A stretch of DNA of 64,000 nt from Moesziomyces globuligerus (GCA_030849465.1 JARVLF010000007.1:372001-436000); one strand, 5' to 3'; counted from the stretch's first letter, positions 19,707-30,392 are shown. A program made the numbers and translations. The notes: a model not told the origin generated them from the sequence alone.

Positions 19707-20912
19707 TGGTGCCCCAGCCCAGCGCAGTCGAGCCCAGCGGCAAGCGCCGCCCGGCGGAGCGTTGCAGGACGCACGCGTGCAGCACGACGAGGACCGACAA
19801 AAAAAAAAAAAAGAAAGAGAGCGCAGGCCTTTCTCAAAGTGCCAGCAAAGTCGAGTGCAGCATTGCGTTGTTGAGAAATCACACACGCAGCTGGGGCGCA
19901 GGAGCCAAGCGTGGAGCAAGTGCAGCCGAGGCGTGCTGATGCTGCGCCGCCACGCAGCCAACCGACGCGAGAATTCTAAATTGGGTCGGTGGCAGGCCCG
20001 ACGCGAAAGGCTGTGGGATCTGCATCGGAGTCGAGTCTGACCGAGACCAACACGCCCACCGCCGGCCCAAAGGCCACTCGAGTCTCTTTCGCCCAGCATT
20101 CACAGATTGCTCTGCAGACGATTGTGCTCCATGCCTCATCACCTCGAAGGGTAAGGGGTGCACGCGCATGGCGTAGCGATTCGGGACCCAGACCGACAGC
20201 AGCATGCCGGTGCGCGAGGAGGGAACGGAAAGGCCAAGCTGCAACCGCTGCAGGGGTGAAACGTGCGGCTCGTGGGCGCCTTGCACTCTGCACCTCGCAC
20301 TTTGCAGTTGCGCCCACTCTTGCGACGAGCGCGCCTCGCTTGTGGGCAGCGCAGGCAATTTGTCGATCCTCGCTCTGCCACAAAGTGAGATTGGATTTCA
20401 AAGTGTGAGATCTCGACTCGTGAGCAGGAAGCAACGAGGAAATTGATCGGGCGTCGCTAGCCACGATGTTGAAGCCGATTCGCACGATGTCTTGTGCTGG
20501 TTTGAATTTCCGGTCGACGCGCGGTTCTGGCGGCCGGGAGAAGGAGGCGTGGCGAGACGTCGGCTGCGAGTGCGATGGTGGGCGAGGCGCATGACGTGAA
20601 TCGACGTCCCCCAAGATCGGGGCTTGCGTGCGGCCAATTTCGCCTCGATTTTTGACAGCAATCGCTCGCTCGCTCGAGGTCCGACGTTGAGCCTCGGCAG
20701 AACCGCAGCGGGCAGTGGACCCTGAAGCCCCAGCAAAGAAAAAGGGGGTCCAAGATCGAAGATGGGCGCTGACAAGCGGCCAACTCGGTAGCAGCTCGCG
20801 CCTCGATGGCCTGGAGCGAGTTGACGCGCCCCTCCCCCCCCCCCCGCCGACTCCGCAACCAAGTCTGTCTCTCGATCTTGGACGCCCGAAACCTCGCTCG
20901 ACTGCCACCCTG

Positions 20913-20956
20913 CTGCCATCAGGCTGCCATCAGGCTGCCATCAGGCTGCCATCAGG
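20913..20956. repeat. 11-bp tandem repeat, four units
   Basis: Four perfect copies of CTGCCATCAGG in the chitin synthase/phosphatase divergent region. Confidence 0.9.
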
Positions 20957-22209
20957 CACAAGCGAAGCATGCGAATGACGCTGGGTTGCCCATGGCATGC
21001 CCGACAGTGATGTCAGCCATGCAATGATGGCGCACGACACGGGTTTGCACGGCGACAGATGCTCTTTCTCCCTCTCTTTGGCTCCCTCTCCGCGTCCGAT
21101 CGGAGTGCAGTGGCGTCGGCCAGAGTGCAGCCAGTCAGCGCACCAAGGCGACAAGGCGAGTGGCGAGTTGCAAACAAGCGGGTCCGGTCGCGCTGTTGGC
21201 CGGCTGCACCACAAATTTCGCAGCTTGGGTCCTCTCGGGTCCTCTCGCGCCTGGCGCTGCTTCGGCTCGCAGCCGCTGTCAAGCCAACCGAGCCAGCCAC
21301 CGCTTGCCATGCACACCGCTCACCAGCGCGCACTTTGCCAGCCTCTCTTGCTCTACAGCATTGAAGCCTCGATGGCTTGGATTGGCTCGATTGAGGCTGC
21401 TGTATGTCTGCTAGCCTGGTGGGTTCGGAAGCGGTCCGAATCAGCGATTCGCCTGGTTGGCGCTCGAGTGTGACGTGCGCCGCAACGTGCGCCGCAATCC
21501 CAGAATCGTCGCATCGAGCTTTTGACAGGTGGAGCGGGAGAAGCGCGTCTGGTCTGGACAAAGTGGGCTGCATGCGAGTGGCAGAGAAGCTGCATTGATG
21601 GGATGCATGCACCACTCAATCGAGCATCGGTCTGTCCGTCTCGTCCTCTTGCTCTTTTGCTCCCTCGCTCTCTGGCTCGACGCCACCTCGTACGCCCTCT
21701 GCTCCAGTGCCGCCGTCCTCTTTGGCGCTGGTCGCGTGCATCTTCTCGCCTCCGCCTCCGCAAAAGCTCCCTTCGCCCTCTCGTCGTTCTCCTCCTCCTC
21801 CTGGCCTCGCTCGTCGACGCCGTTGCTTCCACCGCCATCCGCCATCCGCCATCGCCCATCGTCGGCATCGTCCCGATCACAAACCATCCTCTTGCGGCTC
21901 CTTCCGCACCATCACCATCTCCTCAGGAATTGCACAGTCTCGTCGTCATCAGCATCCTCCACTACATCCATCCTGCCTCTGCTCCAACTTGCATATCTTG
22001 TCCTTCGGCTCGGAATCACCGCATCATCTCTGTCGTCCTGGCGCATCCCATCACCATCTTCAGCATCGAGCCATGATCCTCTAGCTTTCCGACCGTAGCC
22101 TCCTCTCATTCCGCAAACCTTCTTGGCCGTTTCCACGCCCGTCGCCGGATCCCCCCTCTGCTCTCTCGCTCGCGCTTGGGCGCCACCCTCAACCTCACTC
22201 GGTCTCATT

Positions 22210-24816
22210 ATGGCGCAACCCGTCGTACAGCAGCCCACCCTCTCGCCGCCCCTCTCCCCATCAGCGCATTCCATCACCTCGGTCTTAGCCTCCCCCGTCG
22301 CCGAAATCAGCTCAAAGACGGTCGCGTTCTCTCACGCTCACATGCCCGCACCTGACTCGTCCTCCCAACTGCCCAATTCAAACTCGAACAAGGAATCCAA
22401 CACAAACGCATCGCACAAACCCACAAACGCTCGTACCAACAGCCACGCCAACGCACATGCTAAGCAGCACCCAAACGGCCATGTCAACGCTAGCTCCCAT
22501 GTCAGCTCCAATGCCAACCTGAACGCACACACCAACGGCAAGCCCAATCGCACACCCAACGGCACACTCAATGGCACACCCAACGGCACACCCAACGGCA
22601 CACCCAACGGCACACTCAATGGTACACCCAATGGCGCACACAGCAACGGCGCACCCAATGCAACGGCCAACGGCAATGGCCATCGACCCCACTCCGAGGG
22701 CGTCGAAGCTGCCAACGACCCTTCGATCGCCAACGCGCCCGGCGCCACCTTCTCGGTGGCCACCAAGCCGCAGGACCGAGATCCGAGCCTGCTGCGCCAA
22801 CCGCCGCAGTCCAAGGGCTTCGACGGCCTCAGCAGCTACCAGCTCGACCACCACGGGCGCATCCCGGCCAACGAGTACAACTATCTGCAGCGCGACAAGC
22901 TCGTCGCCAGCGCGCACCAGTCTGCGCTCGCCTCGGGCAATCTGCACTGGCTCGCGCTCATGGACCTCTCGCACCTCGCCTCGCAGCATCACCTCAGCCC
23001 GTACAGCGTCATGAAGTTCGGGGCGCGCGGCTCGCCGTTTGCCTACATCCCCATCACGCTGCAGCAGCCCGAGCTCGTGCACGCCACCATGCTGCGCCAG
23101 CGCGACGAGGAGCTTCAGGCCATGGCGTGGCTCATCGCCAAGCGGCGTAGCCGACCCGCCGAAGAGACTGCGCAGGTCAAGCCCGCGGTGGAGAGCGACG
23201 ACGATCTGCCCGTGCTCAGCCTCTCGCCCGAGGTGTTCAGGAAGCCCGCTCAGATGGGCACCAAGCGGCCTGCCTCGTTCACCACGCCGCCCGATGCGAG
23301 GGCGAGGTGTGTGCTCCGCACCGCTCCGGAGGCGGCCGAGTCGATCGAGCCAACGCGCGCGCCCGAGCGCGCATCGTCGTCCGACGAGAGCGATGCTGCG
23401 CCGCCCGCGCGCTCGGACCAGGTGGATCTGTCGCGCTTCGAGCGCTCGACGCGCATGGGCGAAGCGGGCGAGCCCGCGCGCACCGACGGCGCCGAGCGAG
23501 CGACGGCGTCCAGCAGCCAGGCCGAGAAGCGCGACGGTGCGCTGGGCGAGCTCACGACGTCTTCGAGTGCGGGCAGCAGCGTCGAGGTGGGTGGGCCGAT
23601 GGACAAGGAGCGCACCATGGCGCAGGAGATGGAGTCGGCGGATGCGAATGCCAAGCCGCCGTGTGCGGCGACGGGCTCTGGCGATGCGTCGCTCGGGCCG
23701 CTCGTGCACGTCGATACCAACGGCTCCGGACCCGCGAGCAGCCAGGCGGAGCAGCAGCGGGAGCAGCAGCTGCAGACGCAGCTCGCGATGAAGACGTCGG
23801 ACACGCATCCGATCCACATCAGCCCGATCCTGCCGGACGCGCTGGTGGCCGATGTGGGACGTCGCATCCGCGCGCTCGCCGCGCCGCAGCTCGAGGCGCT
23901 CGGCGGCGGCGACGGTGCAGAGGGCGTGGTGACGGAACGGTGGTACGAGGACCATGCGCACGAGCAGGTGCGCGGTGCGCGGCTCATCCGGCTGCGGCAC
24001 ATGCTCGATCTCGCCGCGGTGACCGCGACCGATCCGAGCGCACACTACCTCTCGCAGTCGCAGCTCGCGGAGCAGGCGGCGCGCGAGCGCACCACCACGC
24101 TCTCGTCTGGCTCTTCGGGCTCTTCTGGCTCCAGTGCGGGTGGGGTGGGGAATTTGCTGCTGTCGTCGTGTCCGGGCAAGAAGGTGCGGTTGTCGGGGCC
24201 GGTGCGCGGGCGCGGGGCGATCTGTCGCGATCTGGGGTTGGATCTGGGACGGATCTACAGCATCGGCGTGCGCGCCGTGGTGTGCTGCCTCAACGACGAG
24301 GAGCTCGCCTACCTGGGTGCGCCGTGGGACGAGTACGAGCGCGAGGCGGATCGACTCGGTCTGAACGTCTACCGACTCCCGATGGCAGAGGGTTTCGCTC
24401 CGACCACAGTCGCAGAGATGGATGCGGCCATCACGGCCGTTGTGACCGACTGCACCTTGCGCGGCACCAACGTGCTCGTTCACTGCAGGGGGGGCGTGGG
24501 TAGGGCGGGGTTGATCGCGTGTGCGTGGTTGTTGAAGATGGGCTTTGTTGCTGATACCACTCCGCGCGCAGGGGAGCGCGCAGGGGAGCGCGCAGGGGAT
24601 GGGGAGGGAAGGCGGATTGTGCAACATGCGACGACGGTGGAGGCGGAAGAGGATGATGCAGATACCATCCTAGAGACGGTGAGGTTGTTGATCGAAACCA
24701 TCCGCAGACGTCGAAGTCCAAAGGCAATCGAAACTGCAGAACAGGTCCGCTTCTTAGTCGACTACCTCACCTTTCTCCATCGCCAGGAACGGCTTCGTGC
24801 ACACTCGCGCTCCTAA
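22210..24816 (+). CDS. Dual-specificity-type protein phosphatase, CDKN3/KAP-like
   Basis: A cysteine-based phosphatase domain lies at the C-terminus of an 868-aa protein. The P-loop HCRGGVGRAG gives catalytic Cys759 and Arg765. The preceding loop reads PMAEG (about residues 724-728), comparable to the general-acid loop of KAP/CDKN3, where an Asp is usual; here a Glu sits at that place. The N-terminal quarter is disordered and contains a 12-bp coding minisatellite (about 22548-22640) encoding repeated Asn-Gly-Thr-Pro units. A conserved-looking ordered part at about residues 205-320 (SYQLDHHGRIPANEYNYLQ) precedes a second disordered stretch. The substrate is unknown; cell-cycle kinases are only a family-based guess. 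The ATG at 22210 follows a pyrimidine-rich leader. The 3' end faces TFB1 at 88 bp. Confidence 0.8.
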   Translation: MAQPVVQQPTLSPPLSPSAHSITSVLASPVAEISSKTVAFSHAHMPAPDSSSQLPNSNSNKESNTNASHKPTNARTNSHANAHAKQHPNGHVNASSHVSSNANLNAHTNGKPNRTPNGTLNGTPNGTPNGTPNGTLNGTPNGAHSNGAPNATANGNGHRPHSEGVEAANDPSIANAPGATFSVATKPQDRDPSLLRQPPQSKGFDGLSSYQLDHHGRIPANEYNYLQRDKLVASAHQSALASGNLHWLALMDLSHLASQHHLSPYSVMKFGARGSPFAYIPITLQQPELVHATMLRQRDEELQAMAWLIAKRRSRPAEETAQVKPAVESDDDLPVLSLSPEVFRKPAQMGTKRPASFTTPPDARARCVLRTAPEAAESIEPTRAPERASSSDESDAAPPARSDQVDLSRFERSTRMGEAGEPARTDGAERATASSSQAEKRDGALGELTTSSSAGSSVEVGGPMDKERTMAQEMESADANAKPPCAATGSGDASLGPLVHVDTNGSGPASSQAEQQREQQLQTQLAMKTSDTHPIHISPILPDALVADVGRRIRALAAPQLEALGGGDGAEGVVTERWYEDHAHEQVRGARLIRLRHMLDLAAVTATDPSAHYLSQSQLAEQAARERTTTLSSGSSGSSGSSAGGVGNLLLSSCPGKKVRLSGPVRGRGAICRDLGLDLGRIYSIGVRAVVCCLNDEELAYLGAPWDEYEREADRLGLNVYRLPMAEGFAPTTVAEMDAAITAVVTDCTLRGTNVLVHCRGGVGRAGLIACAWLLKMGFVADTTPRAGERAGERAGDGEGRRIVQHATTVEAEEDDADTILETVRLLIETIRRRRSPKAIETAEQVRFLVDYLTFLHRQERLRAHSRS
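22548..22640 (+). repeat. Coding minisatellite (Asn-Gly-Thr-Pro/Leu repeats)
   Basis: Seven or so 12-bp units close to AACGGCACACCC within the phosphatase coding sequence. The period keeps the frame and encodes NGTP/NGTL repeats, so copy number can vary without a frameshift. Confidence 0.85.
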
Positions 24817-24904
24817 CAACCTCTCACGCAAATCCTTTTTCCACGCTTGGTTGCAACAGAGTGCAGTTTACACGATTGCGAGCGTTTGTGCTGGGGGGGG
24901 GTGT

Positions 24905-26968
24905 TTACGAGATGAAGGCGCGGGCGCGCGCGATGGCGAGTGCACGATCTACAGCACGTTGAGTAGGAGTGAGCAGAGCGATCACTTTATCCTCGAGTTG
25001 CTGATCGATTCCCGTCGTGGCGGTGGCGAGCAGATCCTCGACCTTTGCCGTCACCCTCTTTAGGTTGGCGGCCATCTTGACGGCGACAGCGGTGCGAGCT
25101 TCTTGTTCGGACTCCATGTCTGCGGTGCTTGTCTGTTGCGTGCGTGCATTCCAGCCATGCTTTTCGTCGGTATCGTTGGCACCGGGAGCGATGGCGTTCC
25201 AGAACTGGCGCAGGAACTCGGTCGTCGAAGCCTGCAGGCTGATCAACGACTTCTGCACCGCGTCCGGCAACGTCTTCAGATCCGCCGCCGCCTTGGGATT
25301 CAGAGCCCTCGATCCAAGATTCGCCAGCATCCGAGACATGGCCTTCTCGCCACCAGCCGCACTGGTTCGGAAGGAACCAAGCTCAATCCCACCCCGTTGC
25401 ACTTGCGCATTGAACCCACCAACGCATCGCACGTACTCGGCCACATCCTCCGGTACCACTTCAAACGTCTCCCGCCTCGACGGCCCATCCATCCGCGAAG
25501 ACCCCAGACCGCCCGAATCACCACCGCCAGAGAGATAGCCTTCGAGACCAGCCATGTTGAGGCGCACGGTCTCGTCGCGCCTCGTCTCGGTGAGCTCGTC
25601 GATGACAATCTCGTCGTAGTAGTGGCGCTTGATCCAATCCACCGCCTCCCTCTCCGCCTCCTCGTCTTCCTCTGGCTCCCCTTGGCCTGTGTGCGTGGGC
25701 GGACGGGTCGACTCATCGTACTCTTCGCCTACGCCTCCTACGATGCGTCTTCGTTTGCGCTGTTCGTCCTCCTGATCACCGAGCGCCGAGTCGAGGAGCG
25801 ACTGCGAGTGGTCGTTGAACCTGCGCATGAGCGGCAACGTCCTCCTCTCTGCGCCTGCGCGCATCGTCCAGTCCTTCTCGTTGCCCGTCTCGCCATGGTC
25901 CTCCTCGGTCGCCTGCAGATCGAGCAACCGATCGTGCGGGTTGAACTGGCGCCTTGGCTCGAGCTGGTTGTCCTCCTCTGTCAGATACTGATCAAACACC
26001 GCATCGTCCTGCACGATATGCTCCGACGCGGCGGATCTCGCGCTCGTCCTCAGACGATGGTAGAGCTTCGACTGGAAGTAGCGGGTCCAGAAGGAGCCCT
26101 CGTCGAGTTTGGTGGGGACGTTCTCCTCGTAGGCGCGCGCGACGACGGGGAACTGCTCAAAGAGGTCGCGGATGAGCTCGGGCGTGATGCTGAGCTTCAT
26201 CTCGCCGGCCTCGTTGGGGGTGGGTTTGGGATCGGCGAGGCGGGCGTTTCGGCCGGCGCGCTGCTCGAGCTTGGCGCGCTCGGCGCGGAGGAGACGCTGG
26301 CGCTGCGGATGCGCCCAGAACTCGGCGTCGGCCATCTGGCCGCTGATGACAATGTCCTTGTGCAGCGCGCGCAGCTGCGCGTTCGACTTGATCACGCTGA
26401 TCCGCAGCTCGATGTCCGTCTTGGCCGGCGGACGCTCCTTGGCCCTCGGCCTCTTGGCGGCCGGTGCGGGCGAGGCGCCCGCCGAAGCCGAGGCAGGCCG
26501 TGTCGCCGTCGGCGTTGCACCGCGCGTATCGGGCGTCGCCGCGCGCGTAGCGCTGACCGGAGACGAGGTTACCGCAGCAGCCGGACTCGCAGCGACGGAG
26601 GGGTCAGCCGAGGCGAGGTCGGCGCTCGCCTTGTTGCGGCCGACGGCGGCGGCGAGTTCGGTCTTGAACTTTTCGCGATCATCGAGCGCCGTCTGCTGCG
26701 CCGCGTTGAAGACTAGCAGCACCTTGGGCTTGGCTGCGATCTGCACGCCGTTGGCCAGCACGAGCATCAGCGCGATGGTCGCCGCACCCGCCTTGGACGT
26801 CTGCAGCCCCGCAATGTCGGAAAAGTGGATGTGGAAGGCGCTGATGCCCGACGTAGCCGATGAGGGCACCCATCGGACGGTCTGGTCGGACTGCAGCGAC
26901 AGCGTACCTGGCGCCTTGTTGAAGGCGACGGCAGCGTGCATGTATGAGGTTGAGGAGGAGGACGACAT
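24905..26968 (-). CDS. TFB1: TFIIH core subunit Tfb1/p62
   Basis: A structural subunit of TFIIH, required for RNA polymerase II initiation and nucleotide excision repair. The N-terminus has the PH-like domain (about residues 10-115), including WVPSS and FHIHFSDIAGLQ, where acidic activators and repair factors bind. A disordered Ala/Pro/Ser linker follows. Then come two BSD-type domains (about 185-330) with the hallmark FW and FWTRYFQSKLY motifs. The C-terminal half is helical and ends near residue 687, close to yeast Tfb1 (642 aa). No introns. ATG at 26968, head-to-head with HID1 and only 88 bp tail-to-tail from the phosphatase gene. Confidence 0.93.
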   Translation of the reverse strand: MSSSSSTSYMHAAVAFNKAPGTLSLQSDQTVRWVPSSATSGISAFHIHFSDIAGLQTSKAGAATIALMLVLANGVQIAAKPKVLLVFNAAQQTALDDREKFKTELAAAVGRNKASADLASADPSVAASPAAAVTSSPVSATRAATPDTRGATPTATRPASASAGASPAPAAKRPRAKERPPAKTDIELRISVIKSNAQLRALHKDIVISGQMADAEFWAHPQRQRLLRAERAKLEQRAGRNARLADPKPTPNEAGEMKLSITPELIRDLFEQFPVVARAYEENVPTKLDEGSFWTRYFQSKLYHRLRTSARSAASEHIVQDDAVFDQYLTEEDNQLEPRRQFNPHDRLLDLQATEEDHGETGNEKDWTMRAGAERRTLPLMRRFNDHSQSLLDSALGDQEDEQRKRRRIVGGVGEEYDESTRPPTHTGQGEPEEDEEAEREAVDWIKRHYYDEIVIDELTETRRDETVRLNMAGLEGYLSGGGDSGGLGSSRMDGPSRRETFEVVPEDVAEYVRCVGGFNAQVQRGGIELGSFRTSAAGGEKAMSRMLANLGSRALNPKAAADLKTLPDAVQKSLISLQASTTEFLRQFWNAIAPGANDTDEKHGWNARTQQTSTADMESEQEARTAVAVKMAANLKRVTAKVEDLLATATTGIDQQLEDKVIALLTPTQRAVDRALAIARARAFIS

Positions 26969-27438
26969 GGCGGCGACGAGGGCGAAACGAGAGCTGGTGA
27001 GCAGCTCGAGCGCAGCGCAAGTGACAAGGAGAGAGTGGGCTCAGCTGCACCTGCACTGCACCTGCAACAGCGTCGCTGCTGATGGCTTCGGCTACACCGA
27101 ACGGATGAGCAGTCCTTTCGGAAGAGCCGCGATGTGATTGCGGAAGCCTTCGATGTCTGAGGGGTGGTCGCAAGCAACGAGGAAAGCACGGGCGATCTTC
27201 CGACGACTTTGCGAGAGCAAGCCATGAGTGTGACAGCTGAGATGTGAGTTTGTGTGGAGGCTTCAGCGCCCTCATCACCCCTCAACCTAACACATCTGCA
27301 CCAAGGAAAAATCCGCCGTTCAGGGTCGGGACAAGTGTTGGTCGTGCACAGACACTATTTCTTGGCTCCTGTCCAACACGCTCTGCTCGACCGCCATCAT
27401 CCTCGTGGGCCACAAAGCTTTGGGACGTGGACGACGAT
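26969..27438. promoter_or_regulatory. Divergent promoter between TFB1 and HID1
   Basis: 470 bp between start codons. A GTGAGT donor-like site follows a short ATG frame at 27223, so a 5' UTR intron or a small upstream exon of HID1 is possible. No TATA box stands out. Confidence 0.4.
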
Positions 27439-30333
27439 ATGCTCTCGCTGCCCAAGCGGCTCATCTTTGGCAGCCAGGCCAAGATCGACTTCAAGATCTC
27501 GGAGCTCGACGGCATCGCCCGCCTCTACGCCGAACGCCACATCCCCTACCACGACTCGAGGTACTGGTCGCGCTTCCTCGAGCTCGACACCCCCACCGAC
27601 GTCTTTTCGCTCCTCTCGCTCGCCGACCTCCGCCGCGCGCGCAGAGATGCGCCCGAGAATGTCGTCACCCTCGTCCGCGTCCTCGTCGCCCATCTCGAGA
27701 GCCTCCTCCTCGATCCGCGCTTCGAACCGCCCCCCGCCGACCCCCGCGCAGCCCAGGATCGCTTCGCCGGCAGGCTCAACGGCATCGCCGACATCTCGAA
27801 ATGGAAGATCCCCGGCGCATCGCTGGTAGGACTCGAGAATGCCAACGCGGCAGCTGGCGCAGACCAGAGGGATAGGACCAAGGAAGCGCTCAATGTCGTC
27901 CGCGTCCTCACCAGGACCTTGCCCGCGGTGATGGAGTCCGAGGATGGAGCGTTCGAGGACAGCGTGCTTTGGACCCCGACGCCGGATGCTTACGCGGACT
28001 CGGCACCGCCTCAGGCTGCCTCCGAGTCGAAGTCGAGCGCAGCAGTCGCAGAGGCCGCGAAGCTCGATTCCTCGGCGCAATTCGTCATCGACGACGAAGA
28101 CGAGGACGAGGACGCGACCAAAGCAGACGATCGAGGCATCGACCATCCTTTGAGCTCGCCGCATAACCACGACGGCGACAAAGAGAAGCGCAGAGAGGCC
28201 GACGCTGAGCCGGCGCCTGTCGCGCTGGGCGAGCGGCTGGTGCGGCTGGTGGTCGACCTGCTCTTCTGCTCTGGCTTCACGCTGCCCTGGACCGACGACC
28301 AGCTGGGCGAAGCATCGCAGTCCGGGCCGAACAGGATCAACTACTCGATCTGGGAGGCGGGCGTGGGCAGCTCGATCGATCTGCCCGGCACGACGCGCGC
28401 GCACGTCTCGAACCGCGTCGAGGTGCTGCGTCTGCTGCTGGTGGTGCTCTCCAAGAGCATCTACGTGGCGCCCGAGCGGCAGACGACGCTGGTCGAGCCG
28501 GCGCTCCAGTTCGCCGTGCAGGACCTCGATCGGAGCGTCATGCTACCGCTGCTGTGCAGCCTCATCAACACGGGCATCACCAACGCGCGCAACGCCACCT
28601 CGGCGTGGTTCGGCCTGCCGAGCGTCGCGGGCCTCGTGGGCGGCTCCAACGACGAGGTGCGCACCAGCCTCGTCACGCTCTCGCTGCAGATCCTCGATGT
28701 GCTGCTGACCTACGATGCGCCGCTCCCCGGCGAAGCCGATACGGTAAGCCTCAGCACCGTCGGTCGTCCGCTGCCCGGTCCGGGGGGCAGCAACGTGTTC
28801 AGGTTCTATCTCAGTAAGCTCCACCGCACGGCGGACTTTGAGTTCATCTGGACGGGGTTGGCGAGGTCGTTGGACGAGCACGTGAGTGGGACGATCCAGA
28901 TCCTGGCGATCCCCATTCCGACCGGTGGGCAGGGGAGGAGGGCGGCCGAGACGGCGTGGCAGCTCAACCAGGTGGCAGAGAGGTTGGTCCTGCTCTGGCG
29001 GATGCTCGAGCACAATGGCAAGTTTCGGCTCTATGTGCTCGACGACGCGCGGCGCGCACCGGAGCTGCTCAGGATCCTGCTCTACTTTGCCCTCACGTAC
29101 AAGGACAACCTCGCGCTGCAGGGGCTCGTGCGTCTGTGCGCGTTCATGCTGCAGGACGTCTCGAGCGAACGTGGCTTTGCGACCCAGCTGGCGAGAGCAG
29201 GCAGTGCGGCCAAGGTGCAGCTGCCCAGTCGGCTCGGTCTGGTGGGCGGGCATACGGCGGTGGACATGCTGGTGCAGGGCGTGTATGCGCTCATCGCGAC
29301 GACGCGCGGACAGCTCGCTTCGCTCTATCCGCCGCTGGTGATCGCGCTCTCGAATACGGCGCCGACGTGGCGCTCGCTCTCCATCACCTCGTCGACGCGC
29401 CTCGTGCATCTCCTCCGCTCCTTCTCCCAGCCCTCGTTCCTGCTCTCGGGCGAGGGCCATCCGCGCTTGCTCTTCTACGTCCTCGAGACGATCAATGCGG
29501 TGCTGACGTTCGGCTACAGCGCCAACGTGAATCTCGTCTATTCGCTCGTCCTCGCCCGTGGACTCGTCGAGGCGCTCGAGCGCTTCGACCTGCGCAGGGG
29601 CGTCGAAGAGGTGTGGAGGAAACGCCGTGCCGTGGGTACCGAGACGAGAGACTGGTTCGAAAACGCCCCGCGCCTCGAAAAACCGCCCCTGCCCGTCGCC
29701 ACGGATTCCGCCACGGCAGGACAAGGGCTGGAGGAAGCGAGGGTGGACAAGGGCAAGATGCGACGAGTCTCGACGTCTTCGATCGAACGGATGGAGCGGG
29801 TGGAGTGGACGGGGGAGCTGGGCAAGTATCCGCTCTCGGTGGTCGAGGAGGCTGCGGCGCGGTACATTGGCAAGGGCGGATTCGGGCCTACGCAGGCGTG
29901 GGTGGATTCGTGGCATTCGGGACTGCCCTTGTCGACGCCGAGGATGGTGATCGATCGGGTGCTACCCGAGGTGGAGCGGATTGCGGCCGGCGGTGGCGTA
30001 GCAGCGGGAGCTGGGGTGGGCGAGATTACGGGGGGCGATGTGGATGCGCGAGTGCTGGCGTTCCTGCGCGAGCAAAAGATGTCGGACCACCTCCCTCCTC
30101 CCGAAGGTGGCATCCATGCTCGCGCATGGCAGTGGTCCGATCAGGCGACCGTGTGGCTGCGCAGCTATCTGTGGGGCACCATCTACGTCGCCGCCTTGCT
30201 CCCGTTTGGTCTGTGGAGCGATACCGACGTGCGTCTCTTCCGCATCCACGAACGCCCCGCACCAAACACGTCGACCCCACCACAACCATCCGCGCCTCGG
30301 CCCACTACAGACAACACGCACACCGAGACCTAA
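27439..30333 (+). CDS. HID1: HID1 family protein (Golgi/secretory trafficking)
   Basis: HID1 proteins are large helical proteins associated with the Golgi, needed for dense-core granule formation in animals; fission yeast has the Ftp105 homologue. The N-terminus has the family form FGSQAKIDFK, then a Trp/Phe stretch (YWSRFLELDTPTDVFSLL). The core carries INYSIWEAGVG and SNRVEVLRLLLVVLSKSIY, both typical. Acidic disordered insertions occur near residues 190-260. The start at 27439 gives a length of 964 aa and places the conserved FGS motif about ten residues from Met, as in animal HID1, which may be myristoylated there. The open frame continues 65 codons upstream without an ATG. The stop lies 59 bp from the GET2 stop on the other strand. 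Confidence 0.85.
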   Translation: MLSLPKRLIFGSQAKIDFKISELDGIARLYAERHIPYHDSRYWSRFLELDTPTDVFSLLSLADLRRARRDAPENVVTLVRVLVAHLESLLLDPRFEPPPADPRAAQDRFAGRLNGIADISKWKIPGASLVGLENANAAAGADQRDRTKEALNVVRVLTRTLPAVMESEDGAFEDSVLWTPTPDAYADSAPPQAASESKSSAAVAEAAKLDSSAQFVIDDEDEDEDATKADDRGIDHPLSSPHNHDGDKEKRREADAEPAPVALGERLVRLVVDLLFCSGFTLPWTDDQLGEASQSGPNRINYSIWEAGVGSSIDLPGTTRAHVSNRVEVLRLLLVVLSKSIYVAPERQTTLVEPALQFAVQDLDRSVMLPLLCSLINTGITNARNATSAWFGLPSVAGLVGGSNDEVRTSLVTLSLQILDVLLTYDAPLPGEADTVSLSTVGRPLPGPGGSNVFRFYLSKLHRTADFEFIWTGLARSLDEHVSGTIQILAIPIPTGGQGRRAAETAWQLNQVAERLVLLWRMLEHNGKFRLYVLDDARRAPELLRILLYFALTYKDNLALQGLVRLCAFMLQDVSSERGFATQLARAGSAAKVQLPSRLGLVGGHTAVDMLVQGVYALIATTRGQLASLYPPLVIALSNTAPTWRSLSITSSTRLVHLLRSFSQPSFLLSGEGHPRLLFYVLETINAVLTFGYSANVNLVYSLVLARGLVEALERFDLRRGVEEVWRKRRAVGTETRDWFENAPRLEKPPLPVATDSATAGQGLEEARVDKGKMRRVSTSSIERMERVEWTGELGKYPLSVVEEAAARYIGKGGFGPTQAWVDSWHSGLPLSTPRMVIDRVLPEVERIAAGGGVAAGAGVGEITGGDVDARVLAFLREQKMSDHLPPPEGGIHARAWQWSDQATVWLRSYLWGTIYVAALLPFGLWSDTDVRLFRIHERPAPNTSTPPQPSAPRPTTDNTHTET

Positions 30334-30392
30334 GCTCGTGGCCGCATACACATGCTCACCTGCTGCTTCGTCGTGAGGTTTGTGGAGCTAGA

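Larger units (their letters stand above)
18996..22209. other. 3.2-kb divergent intergenic region
   Basis: This lies between the chitin synthase and phosphatase start codons. It holds purine-rich (GGA)n sequence near 19437-19465, a GT/GA-rich stretch near 19550-19600, the 6-bp repeat at 19652-19705, an A-run near 19800, a C-run near 20834-20845, the 11-bp repeat at 20913-20956 and pyrimidine-rich DNA at 21640-22200. Open frames such as the minus-strand one at 19976-20908 are Arg/Ser/Ala-rich without recognisable domains. It probably holds two large promoters and long 5' UTRs; an uncharacterised gene cannot be excluded. Confidence 0.5.

Noticed and set aside
19976..20908. 310-codon minus-strand frame in the chitin synthase upstream region
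   Set aside because: Composition is Arg/Ser/Ala noise and no motif is visible; it overlaps simple repeats.
22378..24627. 749-codon minus-strand frame opposite the phosphatase gene
   Set aside because: Same kind of shadow; the plus strand carries the HCRGGVGRAG P-loop.
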